From: Citrobacter koseri
Lineage (GTDB): Bacteria > Pseudomonadota > Gammaproteobacteria > Enterobacterales > Enterobacteriaceae
Assembly (NCBI GenBank): GCA_900446925.1
Contig: UAVY01000011.1
Span: forward strand, 248,001 to 312,000
Length of the DNA stretch: 64,000 bases
Direction of reading: 5' to 3'
This document shows positions 48,251-58,203 of this stretch, one piece after another; the stretch's first letter is position 1, and every line of letters starts with the position of its first letter. The position numbers and the translations under genes were made by a program. The notes under the pieces were generated by a model. That model was given only the letters and a program-made list of their open reading frames with translations. It was not told where the DNA came from and searched no databases.

Positions 48251-48273
48251 AAGTTGCATAAATAATACACCTT
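48251..48273 (-). promoter_or_regulatory. NsrR-like operator upstream of ygbA
   Basis: A 23-base site with 11-1-11 symmetry; on the minus strand it begins AAGGTGTATTA and ends ATGCAACTT. By eye it matches 16 of 22 half-site positions of AAGATGCATTT-N-AAATGCATCTT. ygbA is a known NsrR target in E. coli. Confidence 0.6.
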
Positions 48274-48327
48274 ATCTTCTCCTCAGGACTATCACCCTAA
48301 GGTGACACATCCTTAGCGCCCTACGTA

Positions 48328-48346
48328 AATAAGAATTATTTTCATT
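48328..48346 (+). promoter_or_regulatory. Possible Fur box upstream of sitA
   Basis: AATAAGAATTATTTTCATT matches about 11 of 19 positions of the Fur consensus, 20 bp before the MntR site. sitABCD is Fur- and MntR-controlled in Salmonella. Confidence 0.45.
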
Positions 48347-48367
48347 TATCTATACCTTGTGCTATAT

Positions 48368-48387
48368 AACATAGCAAAGGCTATATT
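48368..48387 (+). promoter_or_regulatory. MntR operator upstream of sitA
   Basis: AACATAGCAAAGGCTATATT is an almost perfect inverted repeat equal to the enterobacterial MntR site found at mntH and sit promoters. It predicts manganese repression. Confidence 0.85.
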
Positions 48388-48423
48388 CGATGAATAATTA
48401 ACCGCATTATGATGAGGGATACT

Positions 48424-49350
48424 ATGCCGCACTTGCTCCGTCTGAAATCCATTCTCCTTGCCAGCGCGCTGGCGATGCTTGCGCTGTCGCCTGCTTATGC
48501 AAAAGATAAATTTAAGGTCATCACAAACGTTTACCGTCATCGCCGACATGGCGAAAAACGTAGCGGGCGATGCGGCGGACGTCAGTTCAATCACGAAGCC
48601 TGGCGCGGAGATCCACGAGTATCAGCCGACGCCCGGCGACATTAAGCGGGCGCAGGGGCGCGCAGCTGATCCTCCTCTAACGGCCTGAACCTGGAGCTGT
48701 GGTTCGCCCGGTTCTACCAGCACTTATCCGGCGTGCCGGAAGTTACGGTATCCAACGGCGTGAAGCCGATGGGGCATTACCGAAGGGCCGTATAACGGCA
48801 AACCCAACCCGCACCGCCTGGATGTCGGCGGAAAATGCGCTGATTTACGTGGATAACATTCGCGATGCGCTGGTGAAATACGATCCAGATAACGCCGCGA
48901 CGTACCAGAAAAAACGCCGAAAACTATAAAGCCCAAATCCGCCAGACGCTCGATCCACTACGCGACGCGCTGGCGAAGATTCCTGCCGACCAAAACGCTG
49001 GCTGGTGACCAGTGAAGGGGCGTTTTCCTATCTGGCGCGCGATAACGACCTGAAAGAGCTGTACCTCTGGCCGATCAACGCCGATCAGCAAGGCACGCCT
49101 AAACAGGTACGCAAAGTGATCGACGCGATCAGGGAACATCACATCCCGGCGGTGTTCAGCGAAAGTACCGTTTCCGATAAACCAGCCCGCCAGGTCGCGC
49201 GTGAATCCGGCGCGCACTACGGCGGTGTGCTATATGTTGATTCTCTGAGCGCTGCCGACGGTCCCGGTGCCGACGTATCTGGATCTGCTGCGCGTCACAA
49301 CTGAAACCATCGTCAGCGGCATCACTGACGGGCTGAGGAGCCAGAAATGA
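48424..49350 (+). CDS. sitA: Mn/Fe ABC transporter binding protein SitA (frameshifted)
   Basis: SitA is the periplasmic Mn2+/Fe2+-binding protein. About 305 residues: signal peptide MPHLLRLKSILLASALAMLALSPAYA, mature start KDKFKVIT. Metal-ligand regions are EIHEYQPTPGDIKRA, the PHxxMSAENALIYV block, SEGAFSYLARD and VDSLSAADG. Frame changes lie near 48530, 48655, 48675, 48778, 48805, 48912, 48990 and 49262, an unusually dense set. The TGA at 49348-49350 overlaps the sitB ATG. Confidence 0.93.
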
Positions 49351-50171
49351 GTCAATCTGCGATTACCGTTGATCACGTCACGGTGACGTATCGCAATGGT
49401 CACACTGCCCTGCGGGACACGACGTTTCAGGTGCCTGGCGGTTCGATTGCCGCGCTGGTTGGCGTCAACGGTTCAGGGAAATCGACGCTGTTTAAAGCAT
49501 TGATGGGGTTTGTCCGACTGGCGAAGGGAGAAATCGCCATCCTGCAACAGCCCGTCAACAAAGGCGTTGAAACAGAATCTGATCGCCTATGTCCCGCAAT
49601 CTGAAGAGGTGGACTGGTCGTTTCCGGTACTGGTGGAAGATGTGGTGATGATGGGGCGCTACGGCCATATGGGGTGGCTGCGCCGCCCCAGCGCGCGCGA
49701 TCGTGAAAGCGTGGACGCTGCGCTGGCGCGGGTGGACATGCTGGAATATCGCTATCGACAGATTGGCGAGCTTTCCGGCGGGCAGAAAAAAACGCGTCTT
49801 TCTGGCCAGAGCCATCGCCCAGGACGGGCAGGTTATTCTTCTGGATGAGCCTTTTACCGGCCGTTGACGTGAAAACCGAAGCCCGCATTATTGCCCTGTT
49901 GCGCGAGCTGCGCGATGAAGGCCGCACCATGCTGGTTTCAACGCATAACCTCGGCTCGGTAACGGAGTTTTGCGATTACACGGTGATGATCAAAGGCACC
50001 GTGCTGGCGAGCGGCCCGACGGAAACCACCTTCACCGCTGAAAACCTCGAACTGGCGTTCAGCGGCGTATTGCGTCATGTGGCGCTGAGCGGCGGCGAGG
50101 AGCATATCATCACCGACGACGAGCGCCCCTTTATCTCACGGCGCGCAGCAGGCGGAGGAGAATCATCATGA
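49347..50171 (+). CDS. sitB: Mn/Fe ABC transporter ATPase SitB (frameshifted)
   Basis: ATPase of SitABCD, about 273 residues. Walker [13 protein letters not shown]-loop [10 protein letters not shown], signature LSGGQKKR, Walker [11 protein letters not shown] and switch histidine in VSTHNLGS. Three extra bases break it: GG near 49562-49563, the seven-A run 49786-49792, and CC near 49860. Each is a duplication of a neighbouring base. Overlaps sitC by ATGA. Confidence 0.95.
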
Positions 50172-51028
50172 ACTGGCTTGTGGAACCGTTCGGCTACCAG
50201 TACATGCTCAACGCCATGTGGGTCTCGGCAATGGTCGGCGGCCTGTGCGCCTTTCTCTCCTGCTATCTGATGCTTAAAGGCTGGTCGCTGATTGGCGACG
50301 CGCTTTCCCACTCCATCGTCCCCGGCGTGGCGGGCGCGTATATGCTGGGGCTGCCCTTCTCTCTCGGCGCGTTTCTCTCCGGCGGCCTGGCGGCGGGCAG
50401 CATGCTTTTTCTCAACCAGCGTTCACGCCTGAAGGAAGACGCGATTATCGGTCTTATCTTCTCCTCTTTCTTTGGCATCGGGCTGTTTATGGTTTCGCTC
50501 AATCCGATGTCGGTCAACATCCAGACCATTATCCTCGGCAACGTGCTGGCTATTGCGCCGGAAGATATTCTGCAACTGGCGATCATCGGTACGGTCTCTC
50601 TGGTGATTTTGCTGCTGAAGTGGAAAGATCTGATGGTGACTTTTTTCGACGAAAACCATGCGCGATCGATTGGGCTTAACCCCGCCCGGCTGAAGCTGCT
50701 GTTTTTCACGTTGCTGTCGGTCTCCACCGTCGCCGCTCTGCAAACCGTCGGCGCTTTTCTGGTGATCTGTCTGGTGGTCACGCCTGGTGCCACCGCCTGG
50801 CTGCTGACCGATCGTTTTCCGCGCCTGTTAACCATCGCCGTCGCCATCGGCAGCCTGACCAGCTTTTTCGGCGCCTGGCTCAGCTACTGGCTGGATGGTG
50901 CGACCGGCGGGATCATCGTCGTCCTGCAAACGCTATTGTTTCTGCTGGCGTTTATCTTCGCCCCGAAACACGGCCTGCTTGCCAACCGCCGTCGTGCGCG
51001 CCTGAATAAGGAGACCCCATGCGCTTAA
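50168..51028 (+). CDS. sitC: Mn/Fe ABC transporter permease SitC
   Basis: Membrane permease of SitABCD, intact, 286 residues with about eight helices. The family block MLKGWSLIGDALSHSIVPGVAGAYMLG lies near residues 35-62. Its end overlaps the sitD start by ten bases, indicating translational coupling. Confidence 0.97.
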   Translation: MNWLVEPFGYQYMLNAMWVSAMVGGLCAFLSCYLMLKGWSLIGDALSHSIVPGVAGAYMLGLPFSLGAFLSGGLAAGSMLFLNQRSRLKEDAIIGLIFSSFFGIGLFMVSLNPMSVNIQTIILGNVLAIAPEDILQLAIIGTVSLVILLLKWKDLMVTFFDENHARSIGLNPARLKLLFFTLLSVSTVAALQTVGAFLVICLVVTPGATAWLLTDRFPRLLTIAVAIGSLTSFFGAWLSYWLDGATGGIIVVLQTLLFLLAFIFAPKHGLLANRRRARLNKETPCA

Positions 51029-51871
51029 CCGCCTTACTGGAACCCTTCCAGTTTGATTTTATGATCAACGCGCTCATGGTCTCGGCAATTGTGGCGATCC
51101 CCTGCGCGTTATTGTCGGTGTTTCTGGTGCTGAAAGGCTGGGCGTTAATGGGCGACGCCATGAGTCACGCCGTGTTCCCCGGCATTGTGCTGGCCTATAT
51201 CGCCGGTATTCCGCTGGCCATCGGCGCGTTTATTGCCGGGCTATTCTGCGCGGTTGCCACCGGCTATCTCGACGATAACAGCCGCATTAAGCGCGATACC
51301 ATCATGGGAATCGTCTTCTCAGGAATGTTTGGCGCAGGGCTGGTGCTGTACGTTTCTATCCAGTCTGAAGTCCATCTGGATCATATTCTGTTCGGCGATA
51401 TGCTGGGCGTGTCCATCAGCGATATTCTGCAAACGACGCTGATTGCGCTGGGTATTGCGCTGATTATCGGTTTGAAATGGAAAGATTTTTTACTGCATGC
51501 CCTTCGATCCGCACCAGGCAAAAGCCAGCGGCCTCAATACCTCCCTGCTGCATTATGGTCTGTTGTGCATGATCGCGTTGACCATCGTCGCAACCGCTGA
51601 AATCGGTGGGGATTATTCTTTCCATCTCCGCTGTTAATCGCCCCCTGGCGCGATTGCGATTTTGCTGACGCGGCGTTTTGCCCGCGCGCTGATGCTGGCG
51701 GTCACGCTGTCGGTCGTCACCTCTTTTCTCGGCGTTTATCTGTCGTTTTTCCTCGACAGCGCCCCTGCGCCAACCATCGTAGTATTGTTCACTGCGATCT
51801 TCATCGTGGCATTTATTTACGCTACGTTGCGGGAGCGGCGTTCCGAAATGCAGCTCAAACAGCAGTTATAA
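51019..51871 (+). CDS. sitD: Mn/Fe ABC transporter permease SitD (two or more frameshifts)
   Basis: Second permease of SitABCD, about 282 residues, paralogous to SitC (VLKGWALMGDAMSHAVFPGIVLAYIAG). Frame changes near 51497, 51595-51612 and 51645 interrupt FDPHQAKASGLNTSLLHYGLL and VGIILSISLLIAPGAIAILLTRRF. C-terminus is RRSEMQLKQQL. Last gene of the operon; mutS begins 148 bp later. Confidence 0.94.
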
Positions 51872-52019
51872 AAATCAGAAACGGAATAAGGATCGATAAG
51901 TCGTCCATCGCTGCTTTCCCTGAAATGCGTATCTCCGTTATCATGTGCCCCTTATGTGATAACAACGAAAAGAAAAAGCATCGCAATCCATTTAAAATCA
52001 GGGAACTGGACACGACTCC

Positions 52020-54585
52020 ATGAGTACAATCGATAATCTCGACGCCCATACCCCCCATGATGCAGCAGTATCTCAAGCTGAAAGCCCAGCACCCGGAGAT
52101 CCTGCTGTTTTACCGCATGGGCGATTTTTACGAACTGTTTTACGACGATGCACGCCGCGCCTCGCAATTACTCGATATTTCGCTGACCAAACGCGGCGCA
52201 TCGGCGGGCGAACCGATTCCGATGGCGGGCATCCCGCATCACGCCGTCGAAAACTACCTTGCGAAGCTGGTCAATCAAGGGGAGTCCGTCGCAATCTGTG
52301 AACAGATTGGCGATCCGGCCACCAGCAAAGGCCCGGTTGAACGTAAGGTCGTGCGCATCGTTACGCCTGGCACCATCAGCGATGAAGCGCTGTTGCAGGA
52401 GCGCCAGGACAACCTGCTGGCCGCCATCTGGCAGGACAGCAAAGGCTACGGTTACGCCACGCTGGACATCAGCTCCGGGCGTTTTCGCTTAAGCGAACCG
52501 GTTGACCGTGAAACGATGGCCGCAGAATTACAGCGCACTAACCCGGCAGAACTGCTGTACGCCGAAGATTTTGCCGAAATGGCGCTGATCGACGGCCGCC
52601 GTGGTTTACGCCGTCGCCCGCTGTGGGAATTTGAAATCGATACCGCTCGCCAGCAGCTAAACCTGCAATTTTGTACGCGGGACCTGATCGGCTTTGGCGT
52701 AGAGAACGCACCACGCGGACTGTGCGCCGCAGGCTGTCTGTTGCAGTACGTCAAAGACACCCAGCGCACTTCACTGCCGCACATTCGTTCCATTACGATG
52801 GAACGCCAGCAGGACAGCATCATTATGGATGCCGCCACGCGCCGCAACCTGGAGATCACCCAGAACCTGGCGGGCGGCGTGGACAATACGCTGGCTTCGG
52901 TGCTCGACTGCACCGTCACGCCAATGGGCAGCCGTATGCTCAAACGCTGGCTGCATATGCCGGTGCGCGACACGAAAACCCTGATCGAACGTCAGCAGAC
53001 CATTGGCGCGTTGCAGGATGTGACCAGTGAATTGCAACCGGTGCTGCGTCAGGTGGGCGACCTGGAGCGTATCCTCGCCCGTCTGGCCTTGCGTACCGCC
53101 CGACCACGCGACCTCGCCCGTATGCGTCACGCCTTCCAGCAGTTACCGGAACTGCGCGCACAGCTTGAAACCGTAACCAGCGCCCCCGTGCAGAACCTGC
53201 GCGAGAAAATGGGCGAGTTTACCGAACTGCGCGATCTGCTGGAACGCGCCATTATCGACGCGCCGCCGGTTCTGGTACGCGACGGCGGCGTTATTGCGCC
53301 GGGCTACAACGAAGAGCTGGACGAATGGCGCGCGCTGGCTGACGGGGCGACCGACTATCTCGATCGTCTGGAAATCCGCGAGCGTGAACGTACCGGGCTG
53401 GATACGCTGAAAGTCGGCTTTAACGCCGTACACGGTTATTACATCCAGATCAGCCGTGGGCAAAGCCACCTGGCGCCCATTAACTACGTCCGCCGCCAGA
53501 CGCTGAAAAACGCCGAGCGCTACATTATTCCCGAGCTGAAAGAGTACGAAGACAAAGTTCTGACCTCTAAAGGCAAAGCGCTGGCGCTGGAAAAACAGCT
53601 TTATGACGAACTGTTCGATCTGCTGCTCCCTCACCTGGCAGAGCTGCAACAGAGCGCCAATGCGCTGGCTGAGCTGGACGTACTGGTCAACCTGGCTGAA
53701 CGCGCGTATACGCTGAATTATACCTGTCCGACCTTTAGCGATAAGCCCGGCATTCGTATTACCGAAGGTCGCCATCCGGTTGTCGAGCAGGTGCTGAACG
53801 AGCCGTTTATCGCCAACCCGCTGAACCTTTCCCCGCAGCGCCGGATGCTGATTATCACCGGGCCGAACATGGGGGGTAAAAGCACCTATATGCGTCAGAC
53901 CGCGCTGATTGCGCTGCTGGCGTATATTGGCAGCTACGTGCCTGCGCAAAGCGTTGAGATTGGCCCGATCGACCGCATCTTTACCCGCGTAGGCGCGGCG
54001 GACGATCTGGCTTCCGGTCGTTCAACCTTCATGGTCGAGATGACAGAAACCGCCAATATTTTGCACAACGCGACCCCGAAAAACAGTCTGGTTTTGATGG
54101 ACGAAATCGGGCGCGGCACATCGACCTATGACGGCCTGTCGCTGGCGTGGGCGTGTGCGGAAAATCTGGCGAATAAGATCAAAGCGTTGACGCTGTTCGC
54201 CACCCACTACTTCGAACTGACGCAGTTGCCGGAGAAAATGGAAGGCGTCGCGAATGTGCATCTGGACGCGCTGGAGCACGGCGATACCATCGCCTTTATG
54301 CACAGCGTGCAGGACGGGGCGGCAAGCAAGAGTTACGGTCTGGCGGTAGCTGCGCTGGCGGGCGTGCCGAAAGAGGTGATCAAACGCGCGCGGCAGAAGC
54401 TGCGCGAGCTGGAAAGCCTCTCGCCGAATGCCGCTGCGACCCAGGTGGACGGTACGCAGATGTCGCTGCTGTCGGTTGCGGAAGAGACCTCTCCTGCCGT
54501 TGAAGCGCTGGAGAACCTCGACCCTGACTCTCTGACGCCACGCCAGGCGCTGGAGTGGATCTACCGGTTGAAGAGTCTGGTGTAA
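52020..54585 (+). CDS. mutS: DNA mismatch repair protein MutS (one frameshift)
   Basis: MutS recognises mismatches and recruits MutL. About 853 residues. The mismatch-contact Phe-x-Glu motif is GDFYELF, Walker A is [10 protein letters not shown], and [14 protein letters not shown] and [11 protein letters not shown] are intact. The start is [12 protein letters not shown] at 52020-52022. A six-C run (52051-52056), one too many, shifts the frame. An in-frame anomaly, NATPKNSLV for NATENSLV near 54071-54085, is best explained by three extra bases. Confidence 0.96.
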
Positions 54586-54593
54586 ATCAGAAA

Positions 54594-55203
54594 CGCCCGG
54601 TGGCGCTACGCTTACCGGGCCTACAAGAAGCATCGCAATACGTAGGCCGGATAAGGCGTAGCCGCCCATCCGGCACAATGCCCGGTGCACAGGCCAGCAA
54701 GACACAGCACAATACGTAGGCCGGATAAGGCGTAGCCGCCATCCGGCACAACGCCCGATGCACAGGCCAGCAAAACACAACCACAATCCGTAGGCCGGAT
54801 AAGGCGTAGCCGCCATCCGGCACAATGCCCGGTGCACGAACCAGCAAAACACACCACAATACGTAGGCCGGATAAGGCGTCAGCCGCCATCCGGCACAAC
54901 GCCCGGTGCACAGGCCAGCAAGACACACCACAATCCGTAGGCCGGATAAGGCGTCAGCCGCCATCCGGCACAACGCCCGGTGCACAGGCCAGCAAGACAC
55001 ACCACAATCCGTAGGCCGGATAAGGCGTCAGCCGCCATCCGGCACAACGCCCGATGCACAGGCCAGCAAGACACACCACAATACGTAGGCCGGATAAGGC
55101 GTCAGCCGCCATCCGGCACAACGCCCAGTGTACAGGCCAGCAAAAACACAACCACAATCCGTAGGCCAGATAAGGCGTCAGCCGCCATCCCGGCTTTTTT
55201 ATT
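54594..55203. repeat. Tandem BIME array, eight 74-bp units, downstream of mutS
   Basis: After a first REP (GCCCGGTGGCGCTACGCTTACCGGGC) come eight units starting at 54641, 54715, 54789, 54862, 54936, 55010, 55084 and 55160. Each has a REP (TAGGCCGGATAAGGCGT...GCCGCCATCCGGC) and a conserved linker (ACGCCCGGTGCACAGGCC, AGCAAGACACACCACAATCC). Sequence variation is minor. The last unit is followed by six T, so it may act as the mutS terminator. The array fills the 616-bp mutS-decarboxylase gap; open frames inside it are not genes. Confidence 0.92.
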
Positions 55204-55438
55204 AACGCTTATCTTCCGCCAGCAGCGGTGGAATGCCCGGCACCATCGGCGCTTGATCAATATCTTTCTGCGTCATGCGAAACGCTTGCGGATAATGTTC
55301 ACGGCTGGTACGGCGTAGCGGCTCGGTATCACGCCAGGTGTACAGACAATGCTGGCACTGATACACCGTCCAGATCCCTTTGACCGGAGAGGTCGCCATC
55401 AATTCAATATGTTCATCAGCGCAACGTGGACAAATCAT
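55202..55438 (-). CDS. ecdD: Hydroxyarylic acid decarboxylase subunit D
   Basis: Small subunit of the reversible non-oxidative 4-hydroxybenzoate/vanillate decarboxylase (VdcD/BsdD/KpdD family). Intact, 78 residues. Two zinc-ribbon cysteine pairs, MICPRCADEH and YQCQHCLYTW. It lies ten bases downstream of subunit C. Its exact contribution is unclear in the family, but it is always co-encoded. Confidence 0.9.
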   Translation of the reverse strand: MICPRCADEHIELMATSPVKGIWTVYQCQHCLYTWRDTEPLRRTSREHYPQAFRMTQKDIDQAPMVPGIPPLLAEDKR

Positions 55439-55448
55439 CTGCTACTCC

Positions 55449-56879
55449 TTATTTACGGTTGGCCAGCATGGCAGTCAGCTTTTCAGCCCAGGCTTTGGTT
55501 TCCGGTAAATCACATACCGGCTGGCTGTAGTGGCCGCGATTATCCGGCGCAACCGGCGTTGTGGCGTCGATGATCAGTTTGTCAGTGATCCCCGCCGGGC
55601 TTGAGCCTGGGTCCAGTTCCAGTACCGACATGTTCGGCAGCTGCACCAGATCGCCTGCCGGGTTGACCTTCGACGACAGCGCCCACATCACCTGCGGCAG
55701 GTTGAACGGATCGACATCCTCATCAACCATAATCACCATCTTCACATAGCCCAGACCGTGCGGCGTGGTCATTGCCCGCAGGCCGACCGCGCGGGCAAAT
55801 CCGCCGTAGCGTTTTTTGGTCGAGATAATCGCCAGCAGACCGTGGGTATACATGGCGTTAACCGCCTGCACTTCCGGGAACTCCGCTTTCAACTGCTGAT
55901 ACAGCGGCACACAGGTCGCTGGCCCCATCAGGTAGTCGATTTCAGTCCACGGCATCCCGAGGTAGAGCGATTCAAAAATCGGTTTAGTGCGATAAGACAC
56001 TTTGTCGATGCGCACCACCGTCATATTGCGCCCACCAGAATAGTGGCCGGTAAACTCGCCAAACGGCCCTTCAATTTCACGCTTACGGCTTTCGATCACC
56101 CCTTCAAGGATCACTTCTGAACCCCACGGCACATCAAAGCCGGTCAGCGGCGCGGTGGCGATCGGGTATTGAGCTTTCGCGCAGCGCGCCCGCCATTTCA
56201 TACTCAGACTGATCGTATTTCAGCGGCGTGGCGCCCATCAGAGTGATGATCGGATCGTTACCGAGCGTAATAGCAATCGGCAGATCTTCGCCACGCTCTT
56301 CCGCCTTATGGCAGATGCAGCGCGATATCGTGCATTGGCACCGGTTGCAGACCCAGCTTGCGCTTGCCTTTCACTTCCATCCGGTAGATACCCACATTCT
56401 GCTTGCCGAAGTGATCCGGGTCGAGCGGATCGCGGGAGACGACACAGGCTTTATCCAGATAGAAGCCGCCATCGCCATCGTTTGAGGCGAAACAGCGGCA
56501 GAATATCAAACAGGTTGATCGCCTCGCCATCAACGGTGTTTTCCGCCCACGCCGGGTTGGCTCGGCGCTCGGGGGCGACGGGGAACGTGTCCCAGCGGCG
56601 GATAAATTCATCAATTTGCTTTTTTACTGGCGTATTAGGCGGCAAGCCTAAAGAGATGGCATGGTTCTGCCAGGAACCAATGGTGTTCATCGCCACGCGC
56701 GCATCCGTGAAGCCACGGATATTATCGAACCACAGCGCAGGCGCGCCGTCGCCAATGCGCCCGGTTGCGTTAGCCGCAGCAGCCAGATCCGGCTCTGCAT
56801 TCACTTCTTCACTGATTTTCAGCAGTTGCCCCTGCTCGTCGAGCGCCTGCAAAAAGCTGCGTAAGTCATCAAATGCCAT
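55449..56879 (-). CDS. ecdC: Hydroxyarylic acid decarboxylase subunit C (UbiD family; frameshifted)
   Basis: UbiD-family decarboxylase using prenylated FMN, about 475 residues. Begins MAFDDLRSFLQALDEQGQLLKI. Family blocks are WDTFPVAPERRANPAWAENTVDGEAINLFDILPLFRLNDGDGGFYLDKACVVSRD-type region (read across a shift near 56480), GPFGEFTGHYSGGRN with the catalytic-region glutamate, and MVDEDVDPFNLPQVMWAL. Frame changes lie near 56485, 56315, 56270-56300 and 56190. Start overlaps the subunit B stop by one base. Confidence 0.92.
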
Positions 56880-57472
56880 TATTCATTCTCCTGTGAAAAA
56901 TTCTGCGCCTGCTGCAACCCCTGCCAGCGCCGGGCACGCGGATGCTCCAGACCAAACTGATCCAGCACACGCGCCACAATATGCTGCGTAATATCATCAA
57001 TGGTTTGCGGATGGTTGTAGAAAGCAGGCATGGGCGGCACCATCGCGACCCCCATGCGGGAAAGGGCGAGCATGTTTTCCAGATGGATCGTGCTGAGCGG
57101 CATTTCACGCGGTACCAGCACCAGTTTGCGCCCTTCTTTCAGCACCACGTCGGCGGCACGGCCAACTAACCCCTCGGCATATCCTGCGCGAATCCCCGAC
57201 AGCGTTTTCATACTGCAAGGAATAATGATCATGCCGTCGGTGCGAAATGAGCCGGAAGAGATCGTCGCCGCCTGATCCGCCGGGTTATGGCAGTAATCAG
57301 CCAGTCCGACAACATCACGCGCACTGTAAGGCGTTTCCAGCTCAATGGTCGTTTTGGCCCACTTAGACATTACCAGGTGTGTTTCTACTGTCGGCATTTG
57401 CCGCAGCACCTGTAGCAGCGCAATGCCTAGCGGCGCCCCCGTTGCGCCGGTCATCCCCACAATCAGTCTCAT
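56879..57472 (-). CDS. ecdB: UbiX-like flavin prenyltransferase, decarboxylase subunit B
   Basis: UbiX/Pad1-type enzyme that makes the prenyl-FMN cofactor for subunit C. Intact, 197 residues. FMN-binding GMTGATGAPLG at the N-terminus, SSGSFRTDGMIIIPCSMKTLSGI, and LVPREMPLSTIHLENML. First gene of the BCD operon. Divergent from a MarR-type regulator, as in E. coli O157 and Salmonella between mutS and rpoS. Confidence 0.93.
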   Translation of the reverse strand: MRLIVGMTGATGAPLGIALLQVLRQMPTVETHLVMSKWAKTTIELETPYSARDVVGLADYCHNPADQAATISSGSFRTDGMIIIPCSMKTLSGIRAGYAEGLVGRAADVVLKEGRKLVLVPREMPLSTIHLENMLALSRMGVAMVPPMPAFYNHPQTIDDITQHIVARVLDQFGLEHPRARRWQGLQQAQNFSQENE

Positions 57473-57641
57473 TCATTACTCCACTTTTGTTCGTATACGA
57501 ACGTTTTAGATAAAATACGCTACCCGGAATACCTGGACAAGCTTCATTCCCCATAGCCGCACGGAGAGCTAAAAGATTGAGCATTATAAAAATTGGCTAC
57601 AACCCGTTATGATAGCAACAGATATTTTGCCAGGAGCGCAC

Positions 57642-58049
57642 ATGGAGTTACGAAACACAGCGTTTCATCTGTTACGTCAGCTTTTTCAACAGCATACGTC
57701 CCGCTGGCAGCACGAATTACCGGAACTGACCAAGCCACAGTATGCGGTAATGCGCGCTATTGCTGAGCATCCAGGCATTGAGCAGATTGCCCTAATGGAG
57801 GGCGGCGGTCAGTACAAAAGCGACGCTGGCGGAGATGCTGAGTCGAATGGAAAGCCGGGGACTGGTGACGCGGGAAAGCGATCCACAAGATAAACGCCGC
57901 CGCTTTGTTTTATCTTACTGGCGAAGGAGAAACGCTGCTGACCAGCGCCATGCCGTTGGGGGATCGTGTAGGATGATGAATTTTTAGGGCGCCTGAGCGA
58001 CGATGAGCGCAAACAGTTCACGCAGCTGGTGCGTAAGATGATGGGATAA
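57642..58049 (+). CDS. MarR/SlyA-family regulator (frameshifted)
   Basis: A winged-helix regulator, about 134 residues, starting MELRNTAFHLLRQLFQQHTSRWQHELPELTKPQYAVMRAI. With extra bases removed near 57805, 57900 and 57970, it continues as ATLAEMLSRMESRGLVTRESDPQDKRRRFVYLT-type recognition helix and wing, then DDERKQFTQLVRKMMG. Divergent from the decarboxylase operon and probably its aromatic-acid-responsive repressor; the ligand is not evident from sequence. The 169-bp gap should hold the operator. Confidence 0.85.
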
Positions 58050-58073
58050 AGTCAGCCTGGGATATTTTTGTCG

Positions 58074-58139
58074 GCCCGATAAGCAAAGCGTCATCGGGCA
58101 ATAAGTACCAGATGGCGGCTACGCCTTATCCGGCCTACG
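58074..58139. repeat. REP pair upstream of the rpoS terminator
   Basis: GCCCGATAAGCAAAGCGTCATCGGGC and a second unit GATGGCGGCTACGCCTTATCCGGCCTAC between the convergent regulator gene and rpoS. Confidence 0.8.
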
Positions 58140-58150
58140 AACTGACGCCC

Positions 58151-58187
58151 AAAGAAAAAGGCCAGTCTCACGACTGGCCTTTTTTTG
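58151..58187 (-). terminator. Bidirectional terminator downstream of rpoS
   Basis: AAGGCCAGTC-TCAC-GACTGGCCTT has a perfect ten-base stem with A-runs on one side and T-runs on the other, so it can stop both rpoS and the opposite MarR-type gene. Confidence 0.9.
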
Positions 58188-58203
58188 ACGAATAATCACT
58201 TAC

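Noticed and set aside
51872..52019. Remnant of SPI-1 or an attachment site before mutS
   Set aside because: The 148 bp are AT-rich and show no tRNA, integrase, IS end or recognisable SPI-1 sequence.
54587..55318. CRISPR-like array or protein-coding repeats in the mutS downstream region
   Set aside because: Repeats are 74 bp with conserved, not unique, linkers and match REP/BIME sequence. Reading frames across them arise only from the repeat period.
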